Notes under the pieces: model-generated
The model's database searches: none
The model's input: the letters and a program-made list of their open reading frames with translations, nothing else
What the model was told of the DNA's origin: nothing
Source: Acidimicrobiales bacterium
Lineage (GTDB): Bacteria; Actinomycetota; Acidimicrobiia; Acidimicrobiales; SHLQ01
Reading direction: 5' to 3'
Assembly (NCBI GenBank): GCA_013002375.1
Contig: JABDJW010000354.1
Location: forward strand, 1-11,240
Length of the DNA stretch: 11,240 nucleotides
Program-made: the position numbers and the translations under genes
Shown: one piece after another, positions 1 to 5,945 of the stretch
Numbering within the stretch: position 1 is the stretch's first letter
Layout: every line of letters begins with the position of its first letter

Positions 1-644
1 GGCGACACCCGAGCCGTGGTTTGTTGTCAGCGTTTCACTTCATCGAGGTGGCCGAAGAGTCCGGGATGATCGACGAGATGGGTCGTATCGCGCTACGCGA
101 GGCATGCCGCACCTTCGCGAGAATGCAGGCATCGACCGACCAGGGACTGCAGTTGCGGGTCAACATCTCGGCTCGGGAGTTCGCTCGCCCCGAGCTGCTC
201 GATCTGGTGCGCACGGCGCTCAAGGAGTCGGGCCTGGCCCCCGATCGACTCTGCCTCGAGATGACCGAGACCACCCTGATGGATTCGCCCGAGGTGGCCC
301 TCGAGACGTTCCAACGCCTCCATGAGCTCGGCGTCGAGTTCGCGATCGACGATTTCGGAACCGGCTATTCCTCGTTGACCTACCTCAAACGGTTCCCGGT
401 CGATGCGGTCAAGATCGATCGCGGTTTCGTCGAGGACATCGTCACCAACAACGACAGCCGGGCCATCGTGGAGTCCATCATGAGCCTCGCGACCGCGTTG
501 GCGCTCGATGTCGTGGCCGAAGGCATCGAGAGCGAACAACAGCTCGAACTCCTCCGAAGTCTGGGTTGCGAACGGGCGCAGGGATACCTCGTAGCGGGCG
601 CGCTCCCGCCCGACGAGTTCGTGGCCTTCATCACATCGGCCTGA
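1..644 (+). CDS. EAL-domain cyclic-di-GMP phosphodiesterase, C-terminal part (5' end outside the window)
   Basis: The reading frame is open from the first base. The residues encoded from base 3 (RHPSRGLLSAF), with a preceding codon ending in GG, fit the start of an EAL domain after its EAL motif, so the TTG at 21 is not the true start. The remaining signature residues of an active EAL phosphodiesterase are visible: the Asn of NIS (about 162), the Glu pair of LEMTE (258-269), the DDFGTGYSSL loop (348 on), the Lys of KIDRGF (411), the Glu of AEGIE (519) and the Gln of QGY (579). Such enzymes cleave c-di-GMP to pGpG at the cytoplasmic face or in the cytosol. The usual QGYxFxxP ending is altered to QGYLVAGALPPDEF, a mild variation. 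Any GGDEF, PAS or membrane part would lie upstream and cannot be seen. The EAL assignment is secure; activity is inferred from the intact motifs. Confidence 0.93.
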   Translation, partial: RHPSRGLLSAFHFIEVAEESGMIDEMGRIALREACRTFARMQASTDQGLQLRVNISAREFARPELLDLVRTALKESGLAPDRLCLEMTETTLMDSPEVALETFQRLHELGVEFAIDDFGTGYSSLTYLKRFPVDAVKIDRGFVEDIVTNNDSRAIVESIMSLATALALDVVAEGIESEQQLELLRSLGCERAQGYLVAGALPPDEFVAFITSA

Positions 645-648
645 ACCC

Positions 649-715
649 CGCGTCGGTCGCCTGGAAGGCCCGCGTCGGTCGCCGGAAAGGCCCGTGTCCG
701 ACGCCACGGAGGGCC
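649..715. repeat. Three-unit degenerate tandem repeat of 22-23 bp
   Basis: Units at 649-670 and 671-692 are both 22 bp and differ at two positions. A third, more diverged unit at 693-715 (23 bp) aligns with about five mismatches and one inserted base. All three begin CGYGTC and end in GGCC. The array fills the gap between the EAL stop codon and the -10-like TAAGGT of the next gene. It has no reading frame of its own and no clear hairpin with a T-tract. Confidence 0.7.
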
Positions 716-721
716 TAAGGT
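716..721 (+). promoter_or_regulatory. Putative -10 box (TAAGGT) for a leaderless transcript of the YcaQ-like gene
   Basis: TAAGGT matches the actinobacterial TAnnnT -10 box and ends six bases before the GTG at 728. Transcription would therefore start at or next to the start codon. A GGAGGG lies at 708-713, but its 14-nt spacing is too long for a good Shine-Dalgarno sequence. No convincing -35 box is visible, because the tandem repeat occupies that position. Confidence 0.5.
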
Positions 722-727
722 GCGCCC

Positions 728-1936
728 GTGACCACTGCGTCCCGCCAGCTCTCTCGGTCCGAGGCCCGCCGTCTCGCCTTGGGCGCGCAGGGTTTCGCCG
801 AGCGTCGGCCGGCGGGCCGCATCGATCGCCGTCATCTGCGCAAGGTGATGGGCCGGCTGCATCTCCTGCAGCTCGATTCGGTGCCGGTGATCATCCGGAC
901 CCAGTACATGCCGTTGTTCAGCCGCCTCGGGCCCTACGACCCTGGGCTGCTCGATCGGGTCGCCTACCGCGACGACGAATGGTTCGAGGTGTGGTCGCAC
1001 GAAGCATCACTGGTACCGGTCGGGACCGAACCACTGCTGCGCTGGTCGAAGCATCGGTCTGAGGCGGGCGAGACGTGGAAGGGCCTGGTCGAACTGGCCC
1101 GCAAGGAGCGCCGGTTCGTCGAGGACATCTACGCCCAGATTGCCCAGGCTGGGCCGGTCGCGACCAGCGAGCTGCGTGATGTGCGCCCCCGGGAGGGGGA
1201 TTGGTGGGGGAGCCGTTCGCTGGGTCAACTGGCCGCTGATTGGCTCTTCCGCATCGGCCGAATCGGGTTCCGGCGCACGCCCAGCTTCGAGAAGACCTAT
1301 GACACCCTCGACCGAATCGTGCCCGGAACGATCCTGGCCCAGCCCACGCCGAGCGAAGAAGCGGCGCACCGCGAGCTGCTGATGCGATCGGCCCGCGCCC
1401 TCGGAGTGGCCACCGGTCCCGAACTGGTCGACTACTACCGCCTGCCCAAGGTCCCGGCTCGCGACCGCATCGCCGAACTCGTCGAGGACGGTCGGCTGGT
1501 GCCGGTGACGGTGGAGGGGGCCAAGCGGCCCTACTACCTGCATCCGGCAGTTCCGATCCCACGCCGCATACCCGGCGCGTCGCTGCTCTCGCCGTTCGAT
1601 CCCGTGGTCTGGAACCGCGGCCGGGCCGAGCAGTTGTTCGACTTCGAGTACAAGATCGAAATCTATGTGCCCAAGGCCAAGCGCCGCTACGGGTACTACG
1701 TGTTGCCCTTCCGCATGGGCGATCGCTTGGTGGCTCGGGTCGACCTCAAGACCGATCGCTCCGCTCGGGTGCTCCGGGTGCTCGGCGCCTTCGCCGAGCC
1801 CAACGTCGACCGCGGCGAGGTCGCGGAGGCCTTGGCGGCCGAGCTGGCCCAGCTGGCTCAGCTGGTCGCCGCCGATTCGGTCGAGATCGACCGGTCGGCC
1901 CGCGGCGATTTGGTGGCCGAGCTGCGCTCCCACTGA
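728..1936 (+). CDS. ycaQ: YcaQ/AlkX-type winged-helix DNA glycosylase (HTH_42 family)
   Basis: This 402-residue protein has the full-length architecture of the YcaQ/AlkX/AlkZ family, which excises bulky alkylated bases and unhooks interstrand crosslinks in DNA. The catalytic QxD motif is present as Q48-L49-D50 inside HLLQLDSVPVI; the QxD form is that of AlkX, whereas AlkZ has QxQ. Family blocks follow in order: LFSRLGPYD (64-71), EVWSHEASLVP (87-97), GDWWGS (157-162), the winged-helix part around 205-260, and the C-terminal LLSPFDPVVWNRGRAEQLF (286-304) and YVPKAKRRYGYYVLPF (313-328) segments. The GTG at 728 gives a family-typical N-terminus ending in an SRSEARRLAL-like helix. The gene stands alone between the repeat array and a hairpin terminator. 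A three-copy 9-bp repeat lies near its 3' end. Family assignment is strong; substrate specificity is unknown. Confidence 0.92.
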   Translation: MTTASRQLSRSEARRLALGAQGFAERRPAGRIDRRHLRKVMGRLHLLQLDSVPVIIRTQYMPLFSRLGPYDPGLLDRVAYRDDEWFEVWSHEASLVPVGTEPLLRWSKHRSEAGETWKGLVELARKERRFVEDIYAQIAQAGPVATSELRDVRPREGDWWGSRSLGQLAADWLFRIGRIGFRRTPSFEKTYDTLDRIVPGTILAQPTPSEEAAHRELLMRSARALGVATGPELVDYYRLPKVPARDRIAELVEDGRLVPVTVEGAKRPYYLHPAVPIPRRIPGASLLSPFDPVVWNRGRAEQLFDFEYKIEIYVPKAKRRYGYYVLPFRMGDRLVARVDLKTDRSARVLRVLGAFAEPNVDRGEVAEALAAELAQLAQLVAADSVEIDRSARGDLVAELRSH

Positions 1937-1952
1937 CCAAGCCGGTGCAAGC

Positions 1953-1974
1953 CGCCCAAAGTCCGGTTTGGGCG
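1953..1974 (+). terminator. Hairpin terminator after the YcaQ-like gene
   Basis: CGCCCAAA (1953-1960) and TTTGGGCG (1967-1974) are perfect 8-bp complementary arms around a 6-base loop, beginning 16 bases after the stop codon. No T-tract follows, which is common for terminators in high-GC actinobacteria. The position between two co-directional genes supports a transcription end and a separate promoter for plsC. Confidence 0.65.
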
Positions 1975-2005
1975 CCCGGTGAACGTCGTTCGGCCGAAAT
2001 CGCGC

Positions 2006-2011
2006 TAAACA
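2006..2011 (+). promoter_or_regulatory. Putative -10 box (TAAACA) upstream of plsC
   Basis: TAAACA ends six bases before the GTG at 2018, the same spacing as at 716-721 and 5934-5939. It deviates from TAnnnT only at the last base. No Shine-Dalgarno sequence precedes the start, so a leaderless transcript is likely. The call rests on spacing and similarity only. Confidence 0.4.
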
Positions 2012-2017
2012 CGAACG

Positions 2018-2707
2018 GTGACCGATGACGAGTTGTTCGACTGGGCCGTGGCGGTCAGCGAGAAGCCGACCGGCCAGAAGGTCTTCGAGCTCACCCGCTG
2101 GGTGTGCAACCACACCATCCTTCCCTACCTTGACGTCACCGTTCGGGGCCGGGCCAAACTGAACACGCCGGGCCCGGTCATCATTGCTCCGGTCCACCGT
2201 TCGAACCTCGACAGCCTGATCGTCGGCACCCTGGGCGAGCGCCGCCTGCCGACGCTCGCCAAGGCATCGTTGTTCAAGATCAAGCCGTTTGCCTGGTGGA
2301 TCGCCTCGCTCGGTGCGTTTCCGTTGCAGCGGGGCACCGCCGACCGCGAGGCCATGAAGGTCGCCCGCAATGTGCTGGATCGTGGACTGCCGCTGCTCGT
2401 CTTCCCGGAGGGGACTCGGCAGAAGGGGCGCGACATCGGTGAGTTGTTCGACGGAACGACCTGGTTGGCGGCCAAGACCGGCGCGGCCATCGTGCCGATC
2501 GGCATCGCCGGTACCGATCTGGCCATGCCCCAGGGCGCGAGGTTCCCGGCCCGCACCAAGGTGTCGGTTGTGGTCGCCGATCCGCTGGACCGGCCCGCGG
2601 GCCGGGTGCCCCGTAGCCGGCTGGCGGCCATGACGACAGAGCTACACAAGCGGCTCCAGGCCGCCAACGACCAAGCCCACGACGATGTGGCGAATCGAGC
2701 CTCATGA
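2018..2707 (+). CDS. plsC: 1-acyl-sn-glycerol-3-phosphate acyltransferase (PlsC/LPLAT family)
   Basis: The product (229 residues) should transfer an acyl chain to lysophosphatidic acid to make phosphatidic acid at the inner membrane face. All four LPLAT motifs are present: the catalytic HX4D as H60-RSNL-D65, motif II FPLQRG (101-106), motif III PEGTR (130-134) and motif IV VPIG (159-162). The moderately hydrophobic stretch around 88-104 (KIKPFAWWIASLGAF) is usual for the family and there is no signal peptide. The GTG start is favoured because it follows the -10-like box in the leaderless register; the ATG at 2025 is out of frame. The stop overlaps the serB start as ATGA, so translation of the two is probably coupled. 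The acyl acceptor may be another lysophospholipid; the fold assignment is secure. Confidence 0.92.
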   Translation: MTDDELFDWAVAVSEKPTGQKVFELTRWVCNHTILPYLDVTVRGRAKLNTPGPVIIAPVHRSNLDSLIVGTLGERRLPTLAKASLFKIKPFAWWIASLGAFPLQRGTADREAMKVARNVLDRGLPLLVFPEGTRQKGRDIGELFDGTTWLAAKTGAAIVPIGIAGTDLAMPQGARFPARTKVSVVVADPLDRPAGRVPRSRLAAMTTELHKRLQAANDQAHDDVANRAS

Positions 2708-3882
2708 GCGATCTCCAAACCATCTTGATCCAGGTCTCGGGTCCCGATCGGCCCGGCATCTCGGCCGGCGTGCTCGGCGTCCTCGATTCGGTCGGCGCCT
2801 CGGTGCTCGACATCGAACAGATCGTGATTCGGGGCCGGCTCACGCTTGGCATGCTCATCGCGGTTCCGCCCAACCAGGACGTCCTCAAGGAGCTCTTGCT
2901 CTTCGGCTGGGAGAACGAACTGGCCGTCGACTTCGAGGTCGTGGCCGAGGAATCGACCGAGCCGTCGCTCCTCCATGTCGTCACCGCGCTGGGGCCCGAG
3001 CTGACCCCCGGTGAGCTGCGCTCGGTCACCGAGGCCATCGCCGAGGGTGAGGGCAACATCGATCGCATCGAGCGGCTCTCGAAGTACCCGATCATGAGCT
3101 ACGAATTCCGAGTGACCGATGGCGACGAAGCAGTGATGCGCGATCGGCTGATCGCGGCTGCGGCCGATCACTCCGGGCTCGACGTCGCGATTCAGCGCGA
3201 AGGACTCCGCCGCAGAGCCAAGCGGCTCGTGGTGATGGACGTCGACTCGACGTTGATCCAAAACGAAGTCATCGAGCTTCTGGCCGACGAAACCGGACAT
3301 GGTGCGGAAGTCAAGGCGATCACCGATCGGGCCATGGCCGGCGAACTCGACTTCGCCGAGTCGCTGCACCAGCGCGTTGCTCTGCTCGCCGGTCTCGACA
3401 GTGCCGCGATCGACCGGGCCTGGGAGCGCCTGGAGCTGACCCCCGGTGCCCGAACCTTCATGCGCACGCTGAAACGGTTGGGTTTCGTCACCGCGGTCGT
3501 CAGCGGTGGTTTCACCATCTTCACCGACCGGTTGGCGCGCGAGCTCGACATCGATCACGCCCGAGCCAACAAGCTCGAGATCGTCGATGGCATCGTCACC
3601 GGCCGGATCGAGGGCCCGATCGTCGATCGAGCAGCGAAGGCGGAGTTTCTGCGCACGGTGGCCGATGTCATCGGCGTCGACATCGCCCAGACCGTGGCGG
3701 TGGGCGATGGCGCCAACGACATCGACATGCTGAATCTGGCCGGTTTGGGCATCGCCTTCAACGGCAAGTCGATTGTGCGAGAGGCCGCCGACACCGCACT
3801 GCGGGTTCCGTACCTCGACGCGATTCTGTTCCTGCTCGGCGTGCGGCGCGAGGACGTCGAGGCCGCCGATCAGCTCGGCTAG
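2704..3882 (+). CDS. serB: Phosphoserine phosphatase with two N-terminal ACT domains (SerB2 type)
   Basis: This 392-residue enzyme carries out the last step of serine synthesis, O-phospho-L-serine to L-serine. Two ACT-type regulatory domains come first (about 4-82, with the GPDRPGIS loop at 13-20, and about 88-165). A HAD phosphatase domain follows: motif I DVDST with nucleophile D179 and acid D181, E188, motif II S267 in VVSGGF, motif III K312, and motif IV GDGANDIDM (334-342). The double-ACT layout is that of mycobacterial SerB2, where ACT domains mediate serine feedback. The ATG overlaps the plsC stop (ATGA), implying co-translation with the acyltransferase. Its TAG stop lies in a CTAG that is also the stop of convergent gluQ. 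All catalytic residues are present, so it should be active. Confidence 0.96.
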   Translation: MSDLQTILIQVSGPDRPGISAGVLGVLDSVGASVLDIEQIVIRGRLTLGMLIAVPPNQDVLKELLLFGWENELAVDFEVVAEESTEPSLLHVVTALGPELTPGELRSVTEAIAEGEGNIDRIERLSKYPIMSYEFRVTDGDEAVMRDRLIAAAADHSGLDVAIQREGLRRRAKRLVVMDVDSTLIQNEVIELLADETGHGAEVKAITDRAMAGELDFAESLHQRVALLAGLDSAAIDRAWERLELTPGARTFMRTLKRLGFVTAVVSGGFTIFTDRLARELDIDHARANKLEIVDGIVTGRIEGPIVDRAAKAEFLRTVADVIGVDIAQTVAVGDGANDIDMLNLAGLGIAFNGKSIVREAADTALRVPYLDAILFLLGVRREDVEAADQLG

Positions 3883-4832
3883 TCCAGAACAGCTCGGCTC
3901 GGGGCGAGATCGGCGGCGCGGAGCGTCCAGGGCCGGCGGGGCAACCGAGCCGGGTCGAACCGATCGATCAGGTCGCGTGCCGTCACCGGTTCATCGGCTT
4001 CGCACAACTCCAGGCTGTGGGCCAACCAGGAGAGGACGTTGGCCGGTGACTCGCCACGGTCGCGGCGGTCGGTGAGCGTAACGGCGCCATCGCGCTTGGC
4101 CAACCGCACGCCTTCGGGGTTGAGTACCAGCGGTACGTGAGCATGGCTCGGCCGTGGCAACCCGAGCCGATCGGCCAGATACAGATGCCGTCCCGTCGAC
4201 GAGAGCAGGTCGTCGCCGCGGACAACCTCCTGCACGCCCTGGGCCGCGTCGTCGACGACCACCGCCAAGTTGTACGCAGGCGTGCCGTTGCCTCGACGCA
4301 ACACGATGTCGTCGACGTGGCACTCGGTCGGGCCGGCCAGGCGATCGTGAACGGTGATGGTCAGGGCATGACCCGGGGCAGAATCGACGCGCAGGCGCAG
4401 TGCGCCCGGACGGCCGGCTGCTTCGCGTTCGGCTCGCTCGGCGGCCGTCAGCTCCCGGCAGGTTCCGGGGTATGCGCCATCGGGCATGGCGCCGTGGTGG
4501 GGGGCCGATGCGGCCTCGCGGATTTCGCGGCGGCTGCAGTAGCAGGGGTAGACGGCACCCTGGCGCTCCAGTTGGTCAATGGCGTCGTCGTACCGCTGGT
4601 GTCGGTCGGACTGCCGCACCACCGGCCCGTCCCAATCGAGACCGAGCGCGGCCAGATCTTCGAGCTGGCGCCGGTAGTACTCGGGTCGAACTGCGTCGCG
4701 GTCGAGGTCCTCCATCCGCATCAGGAAGGCCGAGCCGGCCGAACGAGCAAAGAGCCAAGCCAGAACCGCAGTGCGCAGGTTGCCGAGGTGAAGGTCGCCG
4801 GTGGGGCTGGGCGCGAATCTGCCGATGGCCAT
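3879..4832 (-). CDS. gluQ: Glutamyl-Q tRNA(Asp) synthetase (GluQRS)
   Basis: The product (317 residues) is a truncated glutamyl-tRNA synthetase paralogue with no anticodon-binding domain. Such enzymes activate glutamate and attach it to the queuosine at position 34 of tRNA(Asp). The class I features are GRFAPSPTGDLHLGN (4-18, with HLGN in place of HIGH) and RLAKR (243-247, in place of KMSKS). The GluQRS zinc site is complete: C97 and C99 of CYC, then Y121 and C125 of YPGTC. The ATG at 4832 is the only sensible start because the conserved GRFAPSP begins at residue 4. No Shine-Dalgarno sequence precedes it. The gene ends inside the CTAG shared with serB. It implies that the organism makes or salvages queuosine. 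Confidence 0.95.
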   Translation of the reverse strand: MAIGRFAPSPTGDLHLGNLRTAVLAWLFARSAGSAFLMRMEDLDRDAVRPEYYRRQLEDLAALGLDWDGPVVRQSDRHQRYDDAIDQLERQGAVYPCYCSRREIREAASAPHHGAMPDGAYPGTCRELTAAERAEREAAGRPGALRLRVDSAPGHALTITVHDRLAGPTECHVDDIVLRRGNGTPAYNLAVVVDDAAQGVQEVVRGDDLLSSTGRHLYLADRLGLPRPSHAHVPLVLNPEGVRLAKRDGAVTLTDRRDRGESPANVLSWLAHSLELCEADEPVTARDLIDRFDPARLPRRPWTLRAADLAPSRAVLD

Positions 4833-4840
4833 CGGCCGCG

Positions 4841-4846
4841 AGCTTA
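4841..4846 (-). promoter_or_regulatory. Putative -10 box (TAAGCT) upstream of gluQ
   Basis: On the minus strand TAAGCT fits TAnnnT and ends eight bases before the gluQ ATG, giving a predicted leader of only one or two bases. There is no Shine-Dalgarno sequence. The 48-bp gap from the upstream gene leaves room for this promoter, although read-through from that gene is also possible. Confidence 0.4.
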
Positions 4847-4880
4847 GGGGGCCGCTGCTCGGGACCCGCGATGCCGATAC

Positions 4881-5411
4881 CTAGACCGAAGTCGTGATCG
4901 GGGCCACGGCCCGGCGCATTTGGTTGACCCGACCGTGCTCCAGCGCCTGTTGGGCCCGCTGGAGAAGGTCATGGGTCAAGATGCCGGCCTCGGCCGGGGC
5001 GATGCCGATGCGGAGCACCGGCTGCGGGCCGCGGCTGGTCCGGATCTGATCGATCGCGTGGAGCATCCGATCGGCGATCTCGATCAGTGACTGATCGTCG
5101 GTCGGGGGCAATTCGGTCATCACGACCCCGACTCGGTCGTCGCTGATCGGTGCGGCGAGGTCGGTCTGCCGGAGATGCGGCCCGATCGCCGTGCAGACGT
5201 CGGCCGCGAGTTGCTTGGCGACGGCAGGACCCGCGGCGTCGGCGATGGCGTCGGCGTTCTCCACGCTGATCACCAGCAGGGCCGAGCGAGCTTCCATGCC
5301 GTAGTCGGCTCGAGCGCGGAATCCATCGAGGTCGAATGGCCCGGGAAGCGACGGCCGTCGGCTTCGCCAGCGACCGATCAGATGGCGCGTTCGATCCGGT
5401 ACCGATGTCAC
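4881..5411 (-). CDS. Degenerate GGDEF-like protein, possible c-di-GMP receptor
   Basis: With the GTG at 5411 as start this is a 176-residue protein. Residues about 28-165 follow the length and order of a GGDEF domain, including the ending LLQRAQQALEHGRVNQM that matches the usual LL..AD.ALY.AK..GRNR. The catalytic parts are lost: the DxDxFKxIND region reads SVENADAIAD (49-58) and GGDEF reads SDDRV (90-94). RQTD at 81-84 lies five residues before SDDRV, exactly where the inhibitory RxxD site sits in canonical enzymes. It cannot be an active cyclase; it might bind c-di-GMP or only scaffold. The start is uncertain: a GTG at 5501 would add 30 residues and overlap the upstream gene by 41 bp. I prefer 5411 because codons between 5461 and 5411 lose the strong third-position GC bias. 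No membrane segment or sensor domain is seen. Confidence 0.7.
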   Translation of the reverse strand: MTSVPDRTRHLIGRWRSRRPSLPGPFDLDGFRARADYGMEARSALLVISVENADAIADAAGPAVAKQLAADVCTAIGPHLRQTDLAAPISDDRVGVVMTELPPTDDQSLIEIADRMLHAIDQIRTSRGPQPVLRIGIAPAEAGILTHDLLQRAQQALEHGRVNQMRRAVAPITTSV

Positions 5412-5460
5412 AGAGAGGTCATCGACCGTGGTTGGCTGTGACTTGAGCCTTCCCGGTGGC

Positions 5461-5898
5461 TCAGTGGGCGAGCAGGGCGTCGAGCCGTTGTTCGACCTCA
5501 CCCGCGACCGCTTCGGCGTAGGGGCCGTCGGCGTCGTCGTCGGGCCCGACGAGCACCGACAGCATGGCGATACAGCCTTCGGTGCGGCCCTGGTCGCCCA
5601 GCCGCACCGCGTGCCGGGCCGGTCGGGGCATCAGTACCAACGCCTCCTGATGGAACGGCACCGGAGCATCGGCCACGTCGGTCACGAGCCGCCAGAGTTC
5701 GTCGAGGCTGATGATCGTCTGGGTGACGGCGACCGGTCCGTCGGGCAACGTGACGGTGCGCGTGGATCGAGCGGCTGGATCTTCGAGACCGGCCGGATCG
5801 CCGAACGCAGCCAGTGCAGTCCGCCACACCTCGACTCGGGGACGATCGAGATACCGCTCCGCAACGGCTCTTCGGTAGCGAGGTTTGTTTCCGGCCAC
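5461..5898 (-). CDS. Unrecognised 145-residue protein
   Basis: I do not recognise this protein. It is predicted soluble, with no signal peptide or membrane segment. The N-terminus is basic (GNKPRYRRAVAERYLDRPR). A probable mixed alpha/beta core follows, with strand-like stretches STRTVTLPDG and AVTQTIISL, a helix LDELWRLVTDVA, and strands EALVLMP and CIAMLSVLVGPD. The C-terminus is acidic and helical (AEAVAGEVEQRLDALL). There is one cysteine and no evident metal or catalytic motif. Regular codon use for this window and a sound start region argue that it is real. The GTG at 5898 is preceded by AGGA at an 8-nt spacing that overlaps a TAGGAT -10-like box. It heads the minus-strand run with the GGDEF-like gene and diverges from a methyltransferase gene. 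Confidence 0.75.
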   Translation of the reverse strand: MAGNKPRYRRAVAERYLDRPRVEVWRTALAAFGDPAGLEDPAARSTRTVTLPDGPVAVTQTIISLDELWRLVTDVADAPVPFHQEALVLMPRPARHAVRLGDQGRTEGCIAMLSVLVGPDDDADGPYAEAVAGEVEQRLDALLAH

Positions 5899-5905
5899 GG
5901 CGGTA

Positions 5906-5911
5906 ATCCTA
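5906..5911 (-). promoter_or_regulatory. Putative -10 box (TAGGAT) for the 145-residue protein
   Basis: On the minus strand TAGGAT matches TAnnnT and lies seven bases before the GTG at 5898. The same bases include AGGA, which could act as a weak Shine-Dalgarno sequence if transcription begins further upstream. The two readings exclude each other for any single transcript. Confidence 0.45.
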
Positions 5912-5916
5912 GGGCT

Positions 5917-5930
5917 GGCCCGTTCGGGCC
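5917..5930. promoter_or_regulatory. Perfect 14-bp palindrome between divergent promoters, candidate operator
   Basis: GGCCCG (5917-5922) and CGGGCC (5925-5930) are perfect inverted arms around TT. The palindrome fills the space between the two opposed -10-like boxes (5906-5911 minus, 5934-5939 plus), where a bound dimer would block both promoters. The GC-only arms could have arisen by chance in this genome, so the role is inferred from position. Confidence 0.35.
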
Positions 5931-5933
5931 CGG

Positions 5934-5939
5934 TACCGT
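5934..5939 (+). promoter_or_regulatory. Putative -10 box (TACCGT) for a leaderless methyltransferase transcript
   Basis: TACCGT matches TAnnnT and ends six bases before the GTG at 5946, the geometry of a leaderless transcript. The intervening GGCCGG is not a useful Shine-Dalgarno sequence. Confidence 0.5.
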
Positions 5940-5945
5940 GGCCGG

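Noticed and set aside
1007..2197. A 396-codon minus-strand frame opposite the YcaQ-like gene and the start of plsC
   Set aside because: The plus-strand YcaQ motifs are complete, and the antisense frame would run through the hairpin terminator and the plsC promoter region.
2125..3558. A 477-codon open frame on the minus strand opposite plsC and serB
   Set aside because: It has no motif, shadows two secure enzymes and shows the same shadow composition.
5412..5501. A GTG at 5501 as start of the GGDEF-like gene
   Set aside because: It would overlap the upstream gene by 41 bp, and the added segment loses the codon third-position GC bias. It remains possible because neither start has a Shine-Dalgarno sequence.
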